DNA from: a virus | IMG/VR virus record: IMGVR_UViG_3300046777_002257 | Coordinates: 1 to 30,699 of that record | Length of the DNA stretch: 30,699 bases | Direction: 5' to 3' (one strand) | Part shown: positions 7,180 to 17,272 of the stretch, piece by piece | How positions within the stretch are numbered: the first letter of the stretch is position 1 | Layout of the letters: each line of letters opens with the position of its first letter | The notes under the pieces: model-generated | What the model saw: the letters and a program-made list of their open reading frames with translations, nothing else | Told to the model about the DNA's origin: nothing | Databases searched by the model: none | Program-made: the position numbers and the translations under genes

Positions 7180-7890
7180 ATGGCAACCGCCCTCGACCAG
7201 ATCAAAGCAGCACTTCGGCTGATTGGCCAGCTGGCCGAAGGCGAAGAACCTACCGCTCAAACGGCGCAGGATTCGCTTGCCGCCATGAATCAGATGATTG
7301 ATTCGTGGTCTACTGAACGATTGATGGTGTACAACACCATTGACCAAGTGTTTAACTGGGACGCCGGCTTTATTACCCGCACGCTTGGCCCGTCAGGTGA
7401 CTTTGTAGGCGAGCGTCCGATTTTGCTGGACGACGCTACATATTTCCGCGACCCGCAAACCAACGTCTCGTTTGGTATCAAGTTCATCAACCAGCAGCAG
7501 TACGACGGCATCGCGGTCAAGACCGTGACCAGCACATACCCGCAGGTGATGTGGATCAACATGGAGCATCCAAACATCACCATGACGATCTACCCCAAGC
7601 CGACGCGTCTGCTGGAGTGGCATTTTATTTCTGTCCAGCCGCTGGCTCAGCCTGCTACGCTAGACACGGATTTGTTTTTTCCGCCAGGCTATCTGCGCGC
7701 ATTTAAATACAACTTAGCGTGTGAAATTGCGCCGGAATTTGGCGTTGAACCGTCGCCGACAGTGCAACGCATTGCTATGGCGTCCAAACGCGATCTCAAG
7801 CGTATCAACAACCCGGACGACGTTATGTCCATGCCGTACTCAATCGTGGCTACCCGCCAGCGCTTTAACATCTACGCCGGCAACTACTAA
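7180..7890 (+). CDS. Head completion / tail accessory factor, P22 gp4-like
   Basis: A 236-residue protein with AAGGAG before the ATG. The start (ALDQIKAALRLIGQLAEGE, then AMNQMIDSWSTERLMVY) is characteristic of P22 tail accessory factor gp4, the helical ring that binds beneath the portal after packaging, plugs the channel and serves as the adaptor for gp10. P22 gp4 is shorter (166 residues). This longer version, with a C-terminal part containing FPPGYLRAFKYNLACEIAPEFG, is common in phages beyond the enterobacterial group. The next gene is the gp10 homologue, which binds this ring in P22, so the order supports the call. Confidence 0.88.
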   Translation: MATALDQIKAALRLIGQLAEGEEPTAQTAQDSLAAMNQMIDSWSTERLMVYNTIDQVFNWDAGFITRTLGPSGDFVGERPILLDDATYFRDPQTNVSFGIKFINQQQYDGIAVKTVTSTYPQVMWINMEHPNITMTIYPKPTRLLEWHFISVQPLAQPATLDTDLFFPPGYLRAFKYNLACEIAPEFGVEPSPTVQRIAMASKRDLKRINNPDDVMSMPYSIVATRQRFNIYAGNY

Positions 7891-7893
7891 GCT

Positions 7894-9321
7894 ATGCAGA
7901 CGCCCATTCTTGGCCAAGCGTATGTCGCTCGTAGCATCAACGCAGCGGACAATCGGCTTGTTAATCTGTACCCGGAAGCCACGCCAGATGGCCAGACCAA
8001 CGGTTTCTTAAGCCGTGCGCCAGGGTTGCGCCGGCTGGTTACGGTCGGCACCGGTCCTATTCGCGGCTTGTGGCAGTACGGCAATTATGGGTATGTCGTC
8101 TCCGGCGCCCGGCTGTATCAACTAGACCCTAATTGGAATTCAACGCCAATCGGTTCTGTGTCAGGCACTGGCCCCGTGTCTATGGTGGACAACGGCACAC
8201 AACTGTTTATTGCGGCTAACCCAGACGGGTACATTTTTGACGCCAGCACCCAGCAATACGCAAAAATTACCGATGTAGATTTTCCCGGAGCCGTGACTGT
8301 CGGGTATTTGGACGGGTATTTCATTTTCCAAGAGCCAAACTCTCAGCGTTTTTGGACGTCTGAGCTGCTGGACGGCACTCAAATTGACCCGCTAAGCTTT
8401 GCCAGCGCCGAAGGTATGCCGGACAACTTGGTATCGCTATTTGTCGATCACCGCGAGGTGTGGCTGTTTGGTACTCAATCCGTTGAAGTTTGGTACGACG
8501 CAGCCACTACGCCATTTCCGCTGGCGCGTATTCAAGGCGCGGTCAATGAAGTCGGCTGCGCGGCTACGTATTCAGTCGCAAAGATGGACAATTCGTTGTT
8601 CTGGTTGGGCGCGGATGCCCGCGGCCAAGGCATTGTATTTCGCGCTAACGGCTACACCGGGCAACGTATCTCCACGCACGCGGTTGAATACGCTATTCAA
8701 AGCTATGGCACGATTTCGGACGCCATAGGGTTTACGTATCAACAAGACGGCCATTCTTTTTACGTGTTGACTTTTCCGACAGCTCAAAAAACGTGGGCGT
8801 ATGACGCGGCTACAAATTTGTGGCATGAGCGAGCTGGGTTTGCTAATGGCCGGCTAATTCGCCATCGCGCCAACTGCCAAATGTTTTTTAACAATGAAAA
8901 CATTGTCGGCGATTTTGAAAATGGTAATGTATACGCGTACGATTTGGACGTGTACGCTGACGGCGATTTTCCGCAAAAATGGATTCGTTCGTGGCGCGCA
9001 CTGCCGACCGGCCAAAACAACTTGAAACGCACTGCACAACATTCGCTGCAAGTCAACATTGAGTCGGGCGTTGGGTTGGTAGCCGGCCAAGGTAGCGACC
9101 CGCAAATCGTTTTGCGTTGGTCGGATGACGGCGGTCACACATGGTCCAATGAGCATTGGATGTCTATTGGCAAGATCGGCGCGTACGCAACGCGTGCCAT
9201 CCGTCGCCGGCTTGGCATGACTACAAAGCTACGCGACCGCGTATACGAAATTTCAGGCACTGACCCAGTTAAAATTGCGATCGTAGGCGCAGAATTAGGT
9301 TTGTCGGCTACAAATGCCTAA
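7894..9321 (+). CDS. Packaged DNA stabilisation protein, P22 gp10-like
   Basis: A 475-residue protein, almost the exact length of P22 gp10 (472). In P22, gp10 forms a hexameric hub between gp4 and the tail needle and fibres, sealing the packaged head. Typical features are the start (GQAYVARSINAADNRLVNLYPE), the segment FLSRAPGLRRLVTVGTGPIRG and repeated beta-propeller-like strands (SVEVWYDAATTPFPLARIQG). No strong ribosome binding site is seen. The start is 3 nt after the gp4 stop, so coupling is likely. The end overlaps the fibre gene by 8 nt. Confidence 0.92.
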   Translation: MQTPILGQAYVARSINAADNRLVNLYPEATPDGQTNGFLSRAPGLRRLVTVGTGPIRGLWQYGNYGYVVSGARLYQLDPNWNSTPIGSVSGTGPVSMVDNGTQLFIAANPDGYIFDASTQQYAKITDVDFPGAVTVGYLDGYFIFQEPNSQRFWTSELLDGTQIDPLSFASAEGMPDNLVSLFVDHREVWLFGTQSVEVWYDAATTPFPLARIQGAVNEVGCAATYSVAKMDNSLFWLGADARGQGIVFRANGYTGQRISTHAVEYAIQSYGTISDAIGFTYQQDGHSFYVLTFPTAQKTWAYDAATNLWHERAGFANGRLIRHRANCQMFFNNENIVGDFENGNVYAYDLDVYADGDFPQKWIRSWRALPTGQNNLKRTAQHSLQVNIESGVGLVAGQGSDPQIVLRWSDDGGHTWSNEHWMSIGKIGAYATRAIRRRLGMTTKLRDRVYEISGTDPVKIAIVGAELGLSATNA

Positions 9322-12300
9322 TCCAGATAACGAACCACAAATACCTAAGAACCAGTCGCCGATTACTGACGACCGGACGGGCATGGTCGCGCGCGACTGG
9401 TACCGTTTTTTCCTAAATCTGCTTAATAAAGCCAATCAAGGCGGCGGCGGAACAGGAACGGTAACCTCGGTCAACGTATCCGGTGGCACAACGGGCCTGA
9501 CAACTTCTGGCGGCCCTGTTACAACCTCCGGCACAATCACGTTAGCCGGAACCTTGGATGTCGATAACGGCGGCACAGGAGCTGCCACAGCTTCTGGCGC
9601 GCGCACTAATTTAGGCGCAGCAGCCTCAGGCGCTAACTCGGACATCACTTCGATGTCGGGTATTACCGGCGGCATTAGTACACCTCAGTTCATTCAAATG
9701 GACGATGGTACCGGGCAAGCTTTGGTGGCGGGCAAAATGTGGTACACCCCCGCTACAGGTGCTTGGAATTTAGGCATGGGCGGCGGCAACATCACCCAGC
9801 AGGTCGGTGAAGAGCTGTTTGTTTATGGCAAAGCTTCGGCGGCCATTACCGATTCGCCGCTTCAGATTGTCTATCATACGGGCACGGTAGGTTCTAGCGG
9901 CACCATCACATTTGCCCCCACAATTGCAGGCATTACGGACATCAACGCGATTGTTGGCGTAGCCACCGAATCAATTGCGCTAAATGGTTTTGGCCGGGTT
10001 ACTAACTTCGGCGTGGTCCATAACATCGCCACTAATGGTACGGCGTACGGCGAGACATGGGCTGATGATGATGTTATTTGGTACAACCCGGTAACCGGCA
10101 ACCCGACTAATGTTGAACCTAGCGCGCCCAACATTAAAGTACAGGTTGGCATTGTCATTACCGCAGGGCCAGGCGGCTCGGGATCGTTTCAGGTGCTTTT
10201 GCGGCCAGGCTCCGTTTTGGGCGGTACGGACTCCAACGTACAGTTTTCGTCGCTTGTTAATAAAGACCTTATCCAATACGACAGCGCGTTACAGTATTGG
10301 AAAAACGTTACCCCCGGCAGCGTCACCGGCGTTGGCAGCGTAGCTAATGCGTTGACCGCCGGCACGGGCATCTCGTACAGCGTCGGCACGACTTATAACG
10401 GCTCGGTAGCGGTTACGATCAACAACTCCGCGCCAGACCAAACGGTGTCCTTGACTGGCGGCACAGGCATTAGCACGTCCGGCGCGTACCCGAACTTTAC
10501 GATTACCAATACGCTGCCCATGACGTACCCTGGGGTGGGTATCCCAAACTCGACCGGCACGGCTTGGGGCACATCGTACACAACCACAGGATCAGGCACC
10601 GTGGTGGCATTGGCGACGTCGCCAAGCTTTACCACGCCAATCCTTGGCACGCCGCAATCAGGCAATTTCAGCACCGGCACGTTTACTTGGCCGACGTTTA
10701 ACCAGAACACGACCGGGTCTGCGGCCACGCTGACCACCGGCAGGACTATCTCAATCTCGGGCGATCTGACGTACACCAGCCCCAGTTTTAATGGCTCCGC
10801 CAACGTCACAGCGGCAGGCACGTTGGCTACTGTTAACGCCAACGTGGGCAGCTTCACAAACGCGTCAATTACCGTCAACGCCAAAGGCTTAATTACCGCC
10901 GCTTCTAGCGGTACTGCACCAGTTACGTCGGTTACAGGCACATCGCCCGTGGTGTCGTCAGGCGGCGCTACGCCTGCCATCAGCCTTGCCTCAGGATACG
11001 GCGACACACAGAACCCGTACGCTAGCAAAACGGCGAACTTTTTCTTAGCTGCGCCTAACGGCTTGGCGGGCGTACCGACGTTCCGGGCTATTGCTGCCGC
11101 GGATATCCCCACGCTAAACCAGAACACGACCGGCACGGCCAGTAACGTCACAGGAACTGTTGCGATTGCTAATGGCGGTACTGGCCAGACGACTCAGCAA
11201 ACTGCCCTTAATGCTTTGGCTGGAGCGGTAACTAGCGGCCAATACTTACGCGGTAACGGTACTAACGTAGTCATGTCGGCCATCCAAGCGGCGGACGTTC
11301 CTACACTGAACCAAAACACGACAGGTACGGCCAGCAACGTAACCGGCACTGTCGCAATCGCTAACGGCGGTACTGGCCAAACGACTAAAGCCGCGGCTTT
11401 TAATGCGTTGTCGCCCGTAACGACGCTAGGCGACATAATTTATGGCGACGGCGCTAATAGCAACACCCGTCTGGCAGGCAACACTAGCGCCACAAAAAAC
11501 TTCCTTGCGCAAACAGGTACCGGAACGGTAAGCGCTGCGCCGGTTTGGTCAACGGTTACTAAATCCGATGTTGGGTTAGGCAACGTAGAAAACACTGCGT
11601 TGTCGACTTGGGCCGGGTCTACCAACCTGACGACTCTTGGCACAATTGCCACAGGCACTTGGAACGCCACTACTATCAGTGTTAGCAAAGGCGGCACAGG
11701 GCTTACCAGTATTGCGGCGCTTTCAGTTCCTGTTGCCAATACCGCCAATACGTACAGCACTGTTACTGGCACTGCCGGGCAGTCTATTCGAGTTAACGCT
11801 GGCGGCACGGCTTGGGAAGCTTACACTCCGAATGCGGGAACGGTTACCTCGGTTACGGGTACGTCTCCCGTAGTATCTAGCGGCGGGGCCACCCCCGCGA
11901 TCAGCTTGGCTTCCGGATATGGCGATACGCAAAACCCGTACGCATCTAAAACCGCCAACTTTTTCTTGGCGGCGCCCAACGGTGTGGCAGGCGTGCCTAC
12001 TTTCCGTGCGATTGTCGCTGCGGACATTCCGACGCTAAATCAGAACACCACAGGCACAGCGTCTAACGTAACGGGCGTGGTCGCTTTGGCAAATGGTGGT
12101 TCGGGCCAGACTACGGCGCAAGCGGCAATGAACACGTTTGCAGGCGCCGTAACCAGCGGTCAGTATTTGCGTGGCAATGGTACAAACGTCGTTATGTCGG
12201 CTATCCAAGCGGCAGACGTCCCTACGCTGAACCAAAACACGACCGGCACGGCAAGCAACGTCACAGGCACGGTGGCGATTGCCAACGGCGGCACCGGGCA

Positions 12301-12775
12301 AACCACTAAATTAGCCGCGTTTGACGCGCTATCGCCAGCTACAACTAAAGGCGACCTAATTGCGTTTGACGGCTTGGATAACGTCCGATTGCCGGTAGGC
12401 GTCAACAATTATGTTTTGACCGCCGACTCTACGCAAACAACCGGCATGAAATGGGCGCCAGCTTCTGGGTCTGGCGCAACAATTAGCAATGATACAACTA
12501 CGGCCAGCAATCTTTACCCAACATTTGTTAGCTCAACGTCGGGCGCATTGGCTAACATCTATACCAGCAATGCGAAATATCTGTACAAACCCAGTACCGG
12601 AGAGTTAACATCGCCGGCAGTAGTGGCATCTAACGGTATTTTTGTCAACAGCCTGACAATCAGCACCAGCTACACTATTCCAACTGGTTCTTCAGGTATG
12701 TCGGCAGGCACTATTTCAGTTGCCAACGGTGTAACAGTTACAGTTTCTAATGACTCCAGATGGGTGGTAGTCTGA
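9314..12775 (+). CDS. Long repetitive tail fibre or needle-like protein
   Basis: A 1153-residue Gly/Thr/Ser/Asn-rich protein encoded right after the gp10 homologue. The N-terminus (PKNQSPITDDRTGMVARDWYRFFLNLLN) is a short attachment segment seen on many phage tail fibres, and most of the rest is beta-type repeats. The unit LNQNTTGTASNVTGTVAIAN recurs, and a 163-codon block occurs twice, 921 nt apart. The end (VANGVTVTVSNDSRWVVV) is similar to the C-terminus of the 295-residue tail protein at 17272-18159 ([14 protein letters not shown]), suggesting a shared fibre-end motif. The likely role is host recognition or a structural stalk. The start overlaps gp10 by 8 nt and the stop overlaps the next ATG (TGATG). 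Confidence 0.85.
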   Translation: MPNPDNEPQIPKNQSPITDDRTGMVARDWYRFFLNLLNKANQGGGGTGTVTSVNVSGGTTGLTTSGGPVTTSGTITLAGTLDVDNGGTGAATASGARTNLGAAASGANSDITSMSGITGGISTPQFIQMDDGTGQALVAGKMWYTPATGAWNLGMGGGNITQQVGEELFVYGKASAAITDSPLQIVYHTGTVGSSGTITFAPTIAGITDINAIVGVATESIALNGFGRVTNFGVVHNIATNGTAYGETWADDDVIWYNPVTGNPTNVEPSAPNIKVQVGIVITAGPGGSGSFQVLLRPGSVLGGTDSNVQFSSLVNKDLIQYDSALQYWKNVTPGSVTGVGSVANALTAGTGISYSVGTTYNGSVAVTINNSAPDQTVSLTGGTGISTSGAYPNFTITNTLPMTYPGVGIPNSTGTAWGTSYTTTGSGTVVALATSPSFTTPILGTPQSGNFSTGTFTWPTFNQNTTGSAATLTTGRTISISGDLTYTSPSFNGSANVTAAGTLATVNANVGSFTNASITVNAKGLITAASSGTAPVTSVTGTSPVVSSGGATPAISLASGYGDTQNPYASKTANFFLAAPNGLAGVPTFRAIAAADIPTLNQNTTGTASNVTGTVAIANGGTGQTTQQTALNALAGAVTSGQYLRGNGTNVVMSAIQAADVPTLNQNTTGTASNVTGTVAIANGGTGQTTKAAAFNALSPVTTLGDIIYGDGANSNTRLAGNTSATKNFLAQTGTGTVSAAPVWSTVTKSDVGLGNVENTALSTWAGSTNLTTLGTIATGTWNATTISVSKGGTGLTSIAALSVPVANTANTYSTVTGTAGQSIRVNAGGTAWEAYTPNAGTVTSVTGTSPVVSSGGATPAISLASGYGDTQNPYASKTANFFLAAPNGVAGVPTFRAIVAADIPTLNQNTTGTASNVTGVVALANGGSGQTTAQAAMNTFAGAVTSGQYLRGNGTNVVMSAIQAADVPTLNQNTTGTASNVTGTVAIANGGTGQTTKLAAFDALSPATTKGDLIAFDGLDNVRLPVGVNNYVLTADSTQTTGMKWAPASGSGATISNDTTTASNLYPTFVSSTSGALANIYTSNAKYLYKPSTGELTSPAVVASNGIFVNSLTISTSYTIPTGSSGMSAGTISVANGVTVTVSNDSRWVVV
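10928..12337 (+). repeat. Long direct repeat in the fibre gene (two blocks, 921-nt period)
   Basis: Bases 10928-11416 and 11849-12337 encode nearly the same 163 residues, exactly 921 nt (307 codons) apart. In the first 45 codons (10928-11062 against 11849-11983) the protein is identical, yet I count 28 codons that differ by synonymous changes. The intervening 432 nt does not repeat. The blocks are therefore protein repeats more than DNA repeats. Confidence 0.85.
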
Positions 12776-13119
12776 TGATTTCACATCATTTTGGCGGCGG
12801 CGTATACGCCAAAGAGACGCGGGTGCCAGCGGGCTATGTGCTTGTGCAGCACGCCCACAAGTTTGCGCATCTTTCCATTTTGGCCGAGGGTTCTGTAGAA
12901 ATCGCTGCAGACGGTCAAGTATCAACATTGTTCGCACCGGCGTGTATCGAAATTGAAGCGGGCAAACATCACGGCATTAAGGCGTTGACCGAAGTGGTTT
13001 GGTACTGCGTCCATGCCACAGATTGCACTGATGCGGATGAAGTGGATGAAATTCTTGTTGCCCCTGCGGACAACGCCGCTCAGCAAGCGATCGTAAAAGC
13101 TTTAGTTGAGGAGCATTAA
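12775..13119 (+). CDS. Small cupin-fold protein in the tail operon
   Basis: A 114-residue protein whose ATG shares a base with the fibre stop (TGATG). An in-frame ATG at 12760 is possible but lies inside the fibre gene. The central part has the look of a single-domain cupin: a His-x-His after a Gly (GYVLVQHAHKFAHLSILAEG), then strands ending with HHGIKALTEVVWYCVHAT, giving several His and one Glu placed as in metal-binding cupin motifs. Small cupins of unknown role occur between tail genes of other phages. It could be a virion component, a fibre assembly factor or a sugar-binding module. The fold call is fairly firm and the function is unknown. Confidence 0.75.
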   Translation: MISHHFGGGVYAKETRVPAGYVLVQHAHKFAHLSILAEGSVEIAADGQVSTLFAPACIEIEAGKHHGIKALTEVVWYCVHATDCTDADEVDEILVAPADNAAQQAIVKALVEEH

Positions 13120-13120
13120 C

Positions 13121-13819
13121 ATGCCTTGGTCATTCATAATTCCTGCTGCAGTCAACTTAATTGGCGGCAATAAACAAGCCGAAGCTGCGCAGGGCGCCGC
13201 CGACACTACGGCTGCCGCAACGCGGGAACAAACCGCACTGCAACGGCGAATGTACGAGGAAAACATAGCTCGACAAAAGCCGTTCTACGATGTTGGCGTT
13301 AATGCTTTAAATCAATACGTGTCTGGCATTCAGCCTGGCGCTGAGCTGACGCGCGGCTTTACGATGGCCGACTATCAAGCCGATCCTGGGTATGCTTTCC
13401 GTTTGCAAGAAGGTCTTAAAGCACTGGACCGCACCGCTGCTGCGCGTGGAGGCCTGCTGTCTGGCAATGCGCTGCGCGGCGCTACACAGTTTGGCCAGAA
13501 TCTTGCGTCTGAAGAGTTTGGCAACGCGTATAACCGATTTATTAACCAGCAAAACACGCGCCGCAACGCGCTTGCCGGTCTTGCGGGGTATGGGCCTACT
13601 ACCGCGCAGACGCTTGGCGCTGCCGGGCAGACGATGGCCAACAATGTAGGCGCGCTGGGGATGCAACAAGCGGTTAATCAGGCTAATGCTAACTTGCTTG
13701 GCACTAACTATCGCGCTACGTCTTACGGCGAAGCCGCCAATCAGCTTGGCAAAGTAAATTGGAGTGGTTTTGGCGATTGGTTGGGGGGCAAAGTTGTTCC
13801 TGAATCGCCGTATTACTAA
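13121..13819 (+). CDS. Probable DNA ejection (transfer) protein
   Basis: A 232-residue protein. The ATG at 13121 is chosen because GAGGAG lies 7 nt upstream; a TTG at 13106 would overlap the cupin gene. After an Ala/Gln-rich helical N-terminus it carries a block typical of podovirus internal or DNA-transfer proteins: FYDVGVNALNQYVSG, DPGYAFRLQEGLKALDR, AAARGGLLSGNALRGATQFG, and FGNAYNRFINQQNTRRNALAGLAGYG. Such proteins are packed in the head and injected ahead of DNA to build a conduit across the envelope. It is the first of three adjacent genes in the position of P22 gp7, gp20 and gp16. The ejection role is inferred from this block and the context. Confidence 0.8.
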   Translation: MPWSFIIPAAVNLIGGNKQAEAAQGAADTTAAATREQTALQRRMYEENIARQKPFYDVGVNALNQYVSGIQPGAELTRGFTMADYQADPGYAFRLQEGLKALDRTAAARGGLLSGNALRGATQFGQNLASEEFGNAYNRFINQQNTRRNALAGLAGYGPTTAQTLGAAGQTMANNVGALGMQQAVNQANANLLGTNYRATSYGEAANQLGKVNWSGFGDWLGGKVVPESPYY

Positions 13820-13829
13820 AGGCTAAATC

Positions 13830-15230
13830 ATGGCAGACGGAATTAATTACAACCTGCTAACCGCTGAACTGCCTACTTTTGGGCGGGCAATGGAGGCAGC
13901 GCGCCAGCGCGACATGCAAAACAAACTGTCGCAACAGCAACTGGCTATGTCTACCATGCAGTTTGAGCAGGCCAAAAAAGAACAGGCTGCGTTAGCGGAG
14001 ATGCAGCGAAAGTTTGTTGAAAACGGCAAGTCGCCTGATCTTGAGGTTAACTTTCGCGCCATGATTGATTCCGGCATCCCGCATTTTGTGGATGTCGGCA
14101 CCAAGGGCATACAAGCTGTTCAACGACAAAAACAGTTCCGTACGCTATTGACGGGCGGCGACGCGGCGCCGGTGAGCGCGCCGCAAGGCGTTGCGCCTAT
14201 TCCGTCTGAAGGGCTAACTTCCACGCCCGGCGTATCCGTAACGGCGCCGGTGCCTGACACCATGTCGTCAAATGCGCTAGCGGCGCAGAACATGCCGACG
14301 CCCGCAGAACCCGTCAATGAGCTAGCCGCGCTTGAGCGCAAAATTCAAGCGGCATATACGATCGGCACGCCAGAAGCGTTGGCATGGGCCGCAGCACGCG
14401 AGAAAGAGCTTTTTGAAGCTCGTAAACCGACCGTCGTGTCGCCCGGCGCGTCGGTCTATAAAAACGGTAAGTTTGTAGGCACAGCGCCTGAAAAAACCGT
14501 AACGCCGCCAGCTTTGCAATTAGAGTATGAGTTGGCAAAAGAAGAAGGTTTTAAAGGCACCTTCCTCGACTTTAAACGTAAAATGGCCGAAGCTAGCCGG
14601 CAGCCGGCGCAGCCTACGCCTGTGACGCCGGTCACTATCGTTGACCCCAAAGACCCATCTAAAACAGTTGTGGTCGACGGTCGTACCGGCAAAGTCATTG
14701 GCCAAGGTCCGAAAGAGCCTGGCGTCGGCGTCGAACTATCGGCTAAAGAAAAACAAGCCCGCGAAGCCAAATACCCGCAAGCTACGGCGGCGGTCAAGAC
14801 GTTTGAAACCAAGTCTGACTCGTTGGCCGCCGATCTTGAAAAACTCGCCAAGCATCCAGGCTTGTCGGGCATATCTGGCTTTGTGTACGGCCGCACGCCA
14901 GCAGTCACCAAAGAGGCACGCGCTGCTCAAGCGTTGTACGACTCGATCGTTGCGCGCGGCGGCTTTGCAGAACTGCAAGCCATGCGCGCGTCGTCGCCGA
15001 CTGGCGGCGCGTTGGGCAACGTATCAAACCAAGAAGGTCAATACTTGCGCGACGCGTTTGCTGCAATTAGCCGCACGCAAGATACAAACGATTTGTCTGC
15101 CGCCCTAAAAGCAGCGGCGGAAGCAGTGCGAGGTGCTAAGCAGCGCACCCGTGAAGCGTACGATTTGACGTATGAGTACAAGACTGGCGGCGCAAAAAGC
15201 GCGGCGCCTGACCCGCTGGGAATTCGATAA
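13830..15230 (+). CDS. Probable internal virion / ejection protein (466 aa)
   Basis: A 466-residue protein with AAAGG before the ATG. The N-terminal 100 residues are helical and Gln/Met-rich (QRDMQNKLSQQQLAMSTMQ), the middle has Pro/Ala/Val linkers, and the C-terminal third contains ALYDSIVARGGFAELQAMRA and SPTGGALGNVSNQEGQYL, a pattern I have seen in ejection-type proteins of P22-like and T7-like phages. Two low-complexity linkers (around residues 110-160 and 265-285) separate likely domains. Its stop TAA shares a base with the next ATG. No enzymatic motif is seen. The role in ejection is inferred from position and composition. Confidence 0.7.
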   Translation: MADGINYNLLTAELPTFGRAMEAARQRDMQNKLSQQQLAMSTMQFEQAKKEQAALAEMQRKFVENGKSPDLEVNFRAMIDSGIPHFVDVGTKGIQAVQRQKQFRTLLTGGDAAPVSAPQGVAPIPSEGLTSTPGVSVTAPVPDTMSSNALAAQNMPTPAEPVNELAALERKIQAAYTIGTPEALAWAAAREKELFEARKPTVVSPGASVYKNGKFVGTAPEKTVTPPALQLEYELAKEEGFKGTFLDFKRKMAEASRQPAQPTPVTPVTIVDPKDPSKTVVVDGRTGKVIGQGPKEPGVGVELSAKEKQAREAKYPQATAAVKTFETKSDSLAADLEKLAKHPGLSGISGFVYGRTPAVTKEARAAQALYDSIVARGGFAELQAMRASSPTGGALGNVSNQEGQYLRDAFAAISRTQDTNDLSAALKAAAEAVRGAKQRTREAYDLTYEYKTGGAKSAAPDPLGIR

Positions 15231-17272
15231 TGGCGACACTCGCTGAAATTCGAGCGCAGTATCCGCAGTATTCTGATATGTCAGATGCGGCGCTAGCCGA
15301 TGCTTTGCATAAGAAGTTTTATGCAGACATGTCGCGCGCCGAGTTTGACAAAAAGATTGGGCTAAAAGCGCAGACTGTCAACGAAGTGCCCGGTCCCCGG
15401 CAACCGGGGCTATACGAGCAAGTTCGCCCATTTGTGGCGCCGATTGTTGAGGCTGGCGGCGCTATAGCTGGCGGTATCGTCGGCACACCGCTTGGCCCCG
15501 CGGGCGCGGTGGGCGGCGCAGGTTTAGGTTATGGGATTGCAAAAGAAGCCCTTGAGCTTGCGGACGTATACATGGGCGGTAAAAAGCCCCGTCAGGGCGC
15601 CGAACAAGTTATTGAGCCGGTTAAAAATGTGCTTGAGGGCGCAACGATGGAAGCCGGCGGTCAAGTTGCCGGGCAGCTGATCGGAAAGGCTGTGGGCAAG
15701 ATTGCCGACTTGCGCCAGATTCCCAAGCAAAAAGCCGCAACCATCGTCAACGAAGCGCTAGGCCCCGACCGCGATCTGGTGCTTAATTCGCTTCGCGCGG
15801 CAAAAGGGCAGCAAGTTACGGCGGGTCAAGCGGTTGCCGACATTAACAGTCCTACATTCCAAGCATTGGTTCAACGTGCGGTTAAGCGTGACCCGCGGTT
15901 CATGCGTGCGTTGGCGGATTCCGAAGGCGAACAAACCGTCAACCAGCTGGCTAAGCTAGCGGGCGGCGTGTCTGAAACGGAAGTCAGAACTGCAGTGCAG
16001 GAGGGCAAAGCGGCGCTTAATAAAGCCACGTCGCCTACGCGTGAGGCGGCGCTCAATCGCGCCAATCTGGGTAAGGAAGTCGCCGCGCTGGAGTCGCAAG
16101 CTGCTCAGCTCAGCGAAGAGGCCGCCGCACAGGTGCAGAAGGTTCGCGAGTTGGTGAATGCCGGCAAGGTCGCCGAGGCGGCAGCGCGTCTGCAACTAAT
16201 CAAGAAAAACCTGCCCGTTGGCTTTACCCGCTACACCTACCCGGGTGAGTTGGCTACGCGTGCCGACGAGTGGGCTACCGGTGCGGCTAATGCCTCGCTG
16301 AATTTGGGCCAAGGTTCGCGTTTTGCTAAGGCAGCCGCGGACAGCCTGCGATCGCAAGGCATCGCGCCGCTGGAAGGCGCACCGTTGGCCAACAAGATCA
16401 AAGCTCTATCGAACAACCCTGAGTTTGCGGGTAACGATTTGGTCGCCGGTGCGATCAAGAACGTCGCCGATGACATCGCTAAGTGGACCAGCAGCGGCGG
16501 TATCATCGACGCCAAGGCGCTGGACGCCATCCGTAAAAACTCAGTTAACGCCGCGATCGCTCAGCTTCGTCCCGGCGCAGACGCGTCCACCCAGCGCAAC
16601 TTGGCGTCCGGGGTGCTAGCCAAGGTCAAGCCGTACATTGACGACGCGATTGAGGCTGCTGGCGGCAAGGGTTACAAGCAGTATCTGGAAGACTACGCCA
16701 AGGGCGCGCAGCAGCTGGCCGAGCAGAAACTGACGGGAAAAGCGCTGGAGCTGTACCGCACGAACAAAGATGCGTTTGTGAAGTTGGTTGAAGGTAACGC
16801 GCCAGACGAAGTCGAGAAGGTTTTAGGCCCCGGCAAGTTTGATATCGCCAAAGAAGTGACTGAGCGAACGCTCGACACTTTGCAGAACGCCGCAGCTAAG
16901 GTTGTGCGGGATGCCAAGGTCAAATCGCAAGTCGAGGCCGGCGGGGATGCGCTGAAAGAGCTTTTGCTGCAGCACATGAGTAAGTTCCGCATTCCGTCCT
17001 ACTTGAGCGCGATTTCCTCAACGACCAACAAAGCGTTGGACATCTTGGAAAACAAGATCGGCCGCGCGACGATGGAGCAGCTGACCACCGCGCTTAAAAC
17101 ACCAGAAGGCGCTGCGAATCTGATTGATACGCTGCCTGCAGTTGAGCGCCACCGCGTGCTTAAGATACTATCTAACCCGGCGGGCTGGAAAGGCGGAGCA
17201 GGCGTATCCGTGTCGATGCCGGTCACCAACGCTTTAGCCCCCGAACAGCAAAACATGCTAAGGAATGACTGA
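15230..17272 (+). CDS. Probable internal virion / ejection protein (680 aa)
   Basis: A 680-residue protein, the longest of the three probable ejection proteins. The N-terminus ([27 protein letters not shown], then FDKKIG) is a short module found at the head of many phage internal virion proteins and some phage lytic transglycosylases. Residues about 65-115 are very rich in Gly and Ala ([35 protein letters not shown]) and could insert into a membrane as a glycine zipper, as expected of a channel-forming ejected protein. The remainder is long Ala/Lys/Glu helices. No lysozyme or protease active site is evident. Stop and next start overlap by one base (TGATG). Confidence 0.72.
   Translation: MATLAEIRAQYPQYSDMSDAALADALHKKFYADMSRAEFDKKIGLKAQTVNEVPGPRQPGLYEQVRPFVAPIVEAGGAIAGGIVGTPLGPAGAVGGAGLGYGIAKEALELADVYMGGKKPRQGAEQVIEPVKNVLEGATMEAGGQVAGQLIGKAVGKIADLRQIPKQKAATIVNEALGPDRDLVLNSLRAAKGQQVTAGQAVADINSPTFQALVQRAVKRDPRFMRALADSEGEQTVNQLAKLAGGVSETEVRTAVQEGKAALNKATSPTREAALNRANLGKEVAALESQAAQLSEEAAAQVQKVRELVNAGKVAEAAARLQLIKKNLPVGFTRYTYPGELATRADEWATGAANASLNLGQGSRFAKAAADSLRSQGIAPLEGAPLANKIKALSNNPEFAGNDLVAGAIKNVADDIAKWTSSGGIIDAKALDAIRKNSVNAAIAQLRPGADASTQRNLASGVLAKVKPYIDDAIEAAGGKGYKQYLEDYAKGAQQLAEQKLTGKALELYRTNKDAFVKLVEGNAPDEVEKVLGPGKFDIAKEVTERTLDTLQNAAAKVVRDAKVKSQVEAGGDALKELLLQHMSKFRIPSYLSAISSTTNKALDILENKIGRATMEQLTTALKTPEGAANLIDTLPAVERHRVLKILSNPAGWKGGAGVSVSMPVTNALAPEQQNMLRND

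Noticed and set aside
10928-12337. Fibre repeats as a CRISPR array or mobile element
   Set aside because: The repeats are long, coding, diverged at the DNA level and lack regular short spacers, cas genes, or terminal inverted repeats with a transposase.
13106-13120. TTG start five codons upstream for the ejection protein
   Set aside because: The ATG at 13121 has a well placed GAGGAG, and the extra residues come from the end of the cupin gene.
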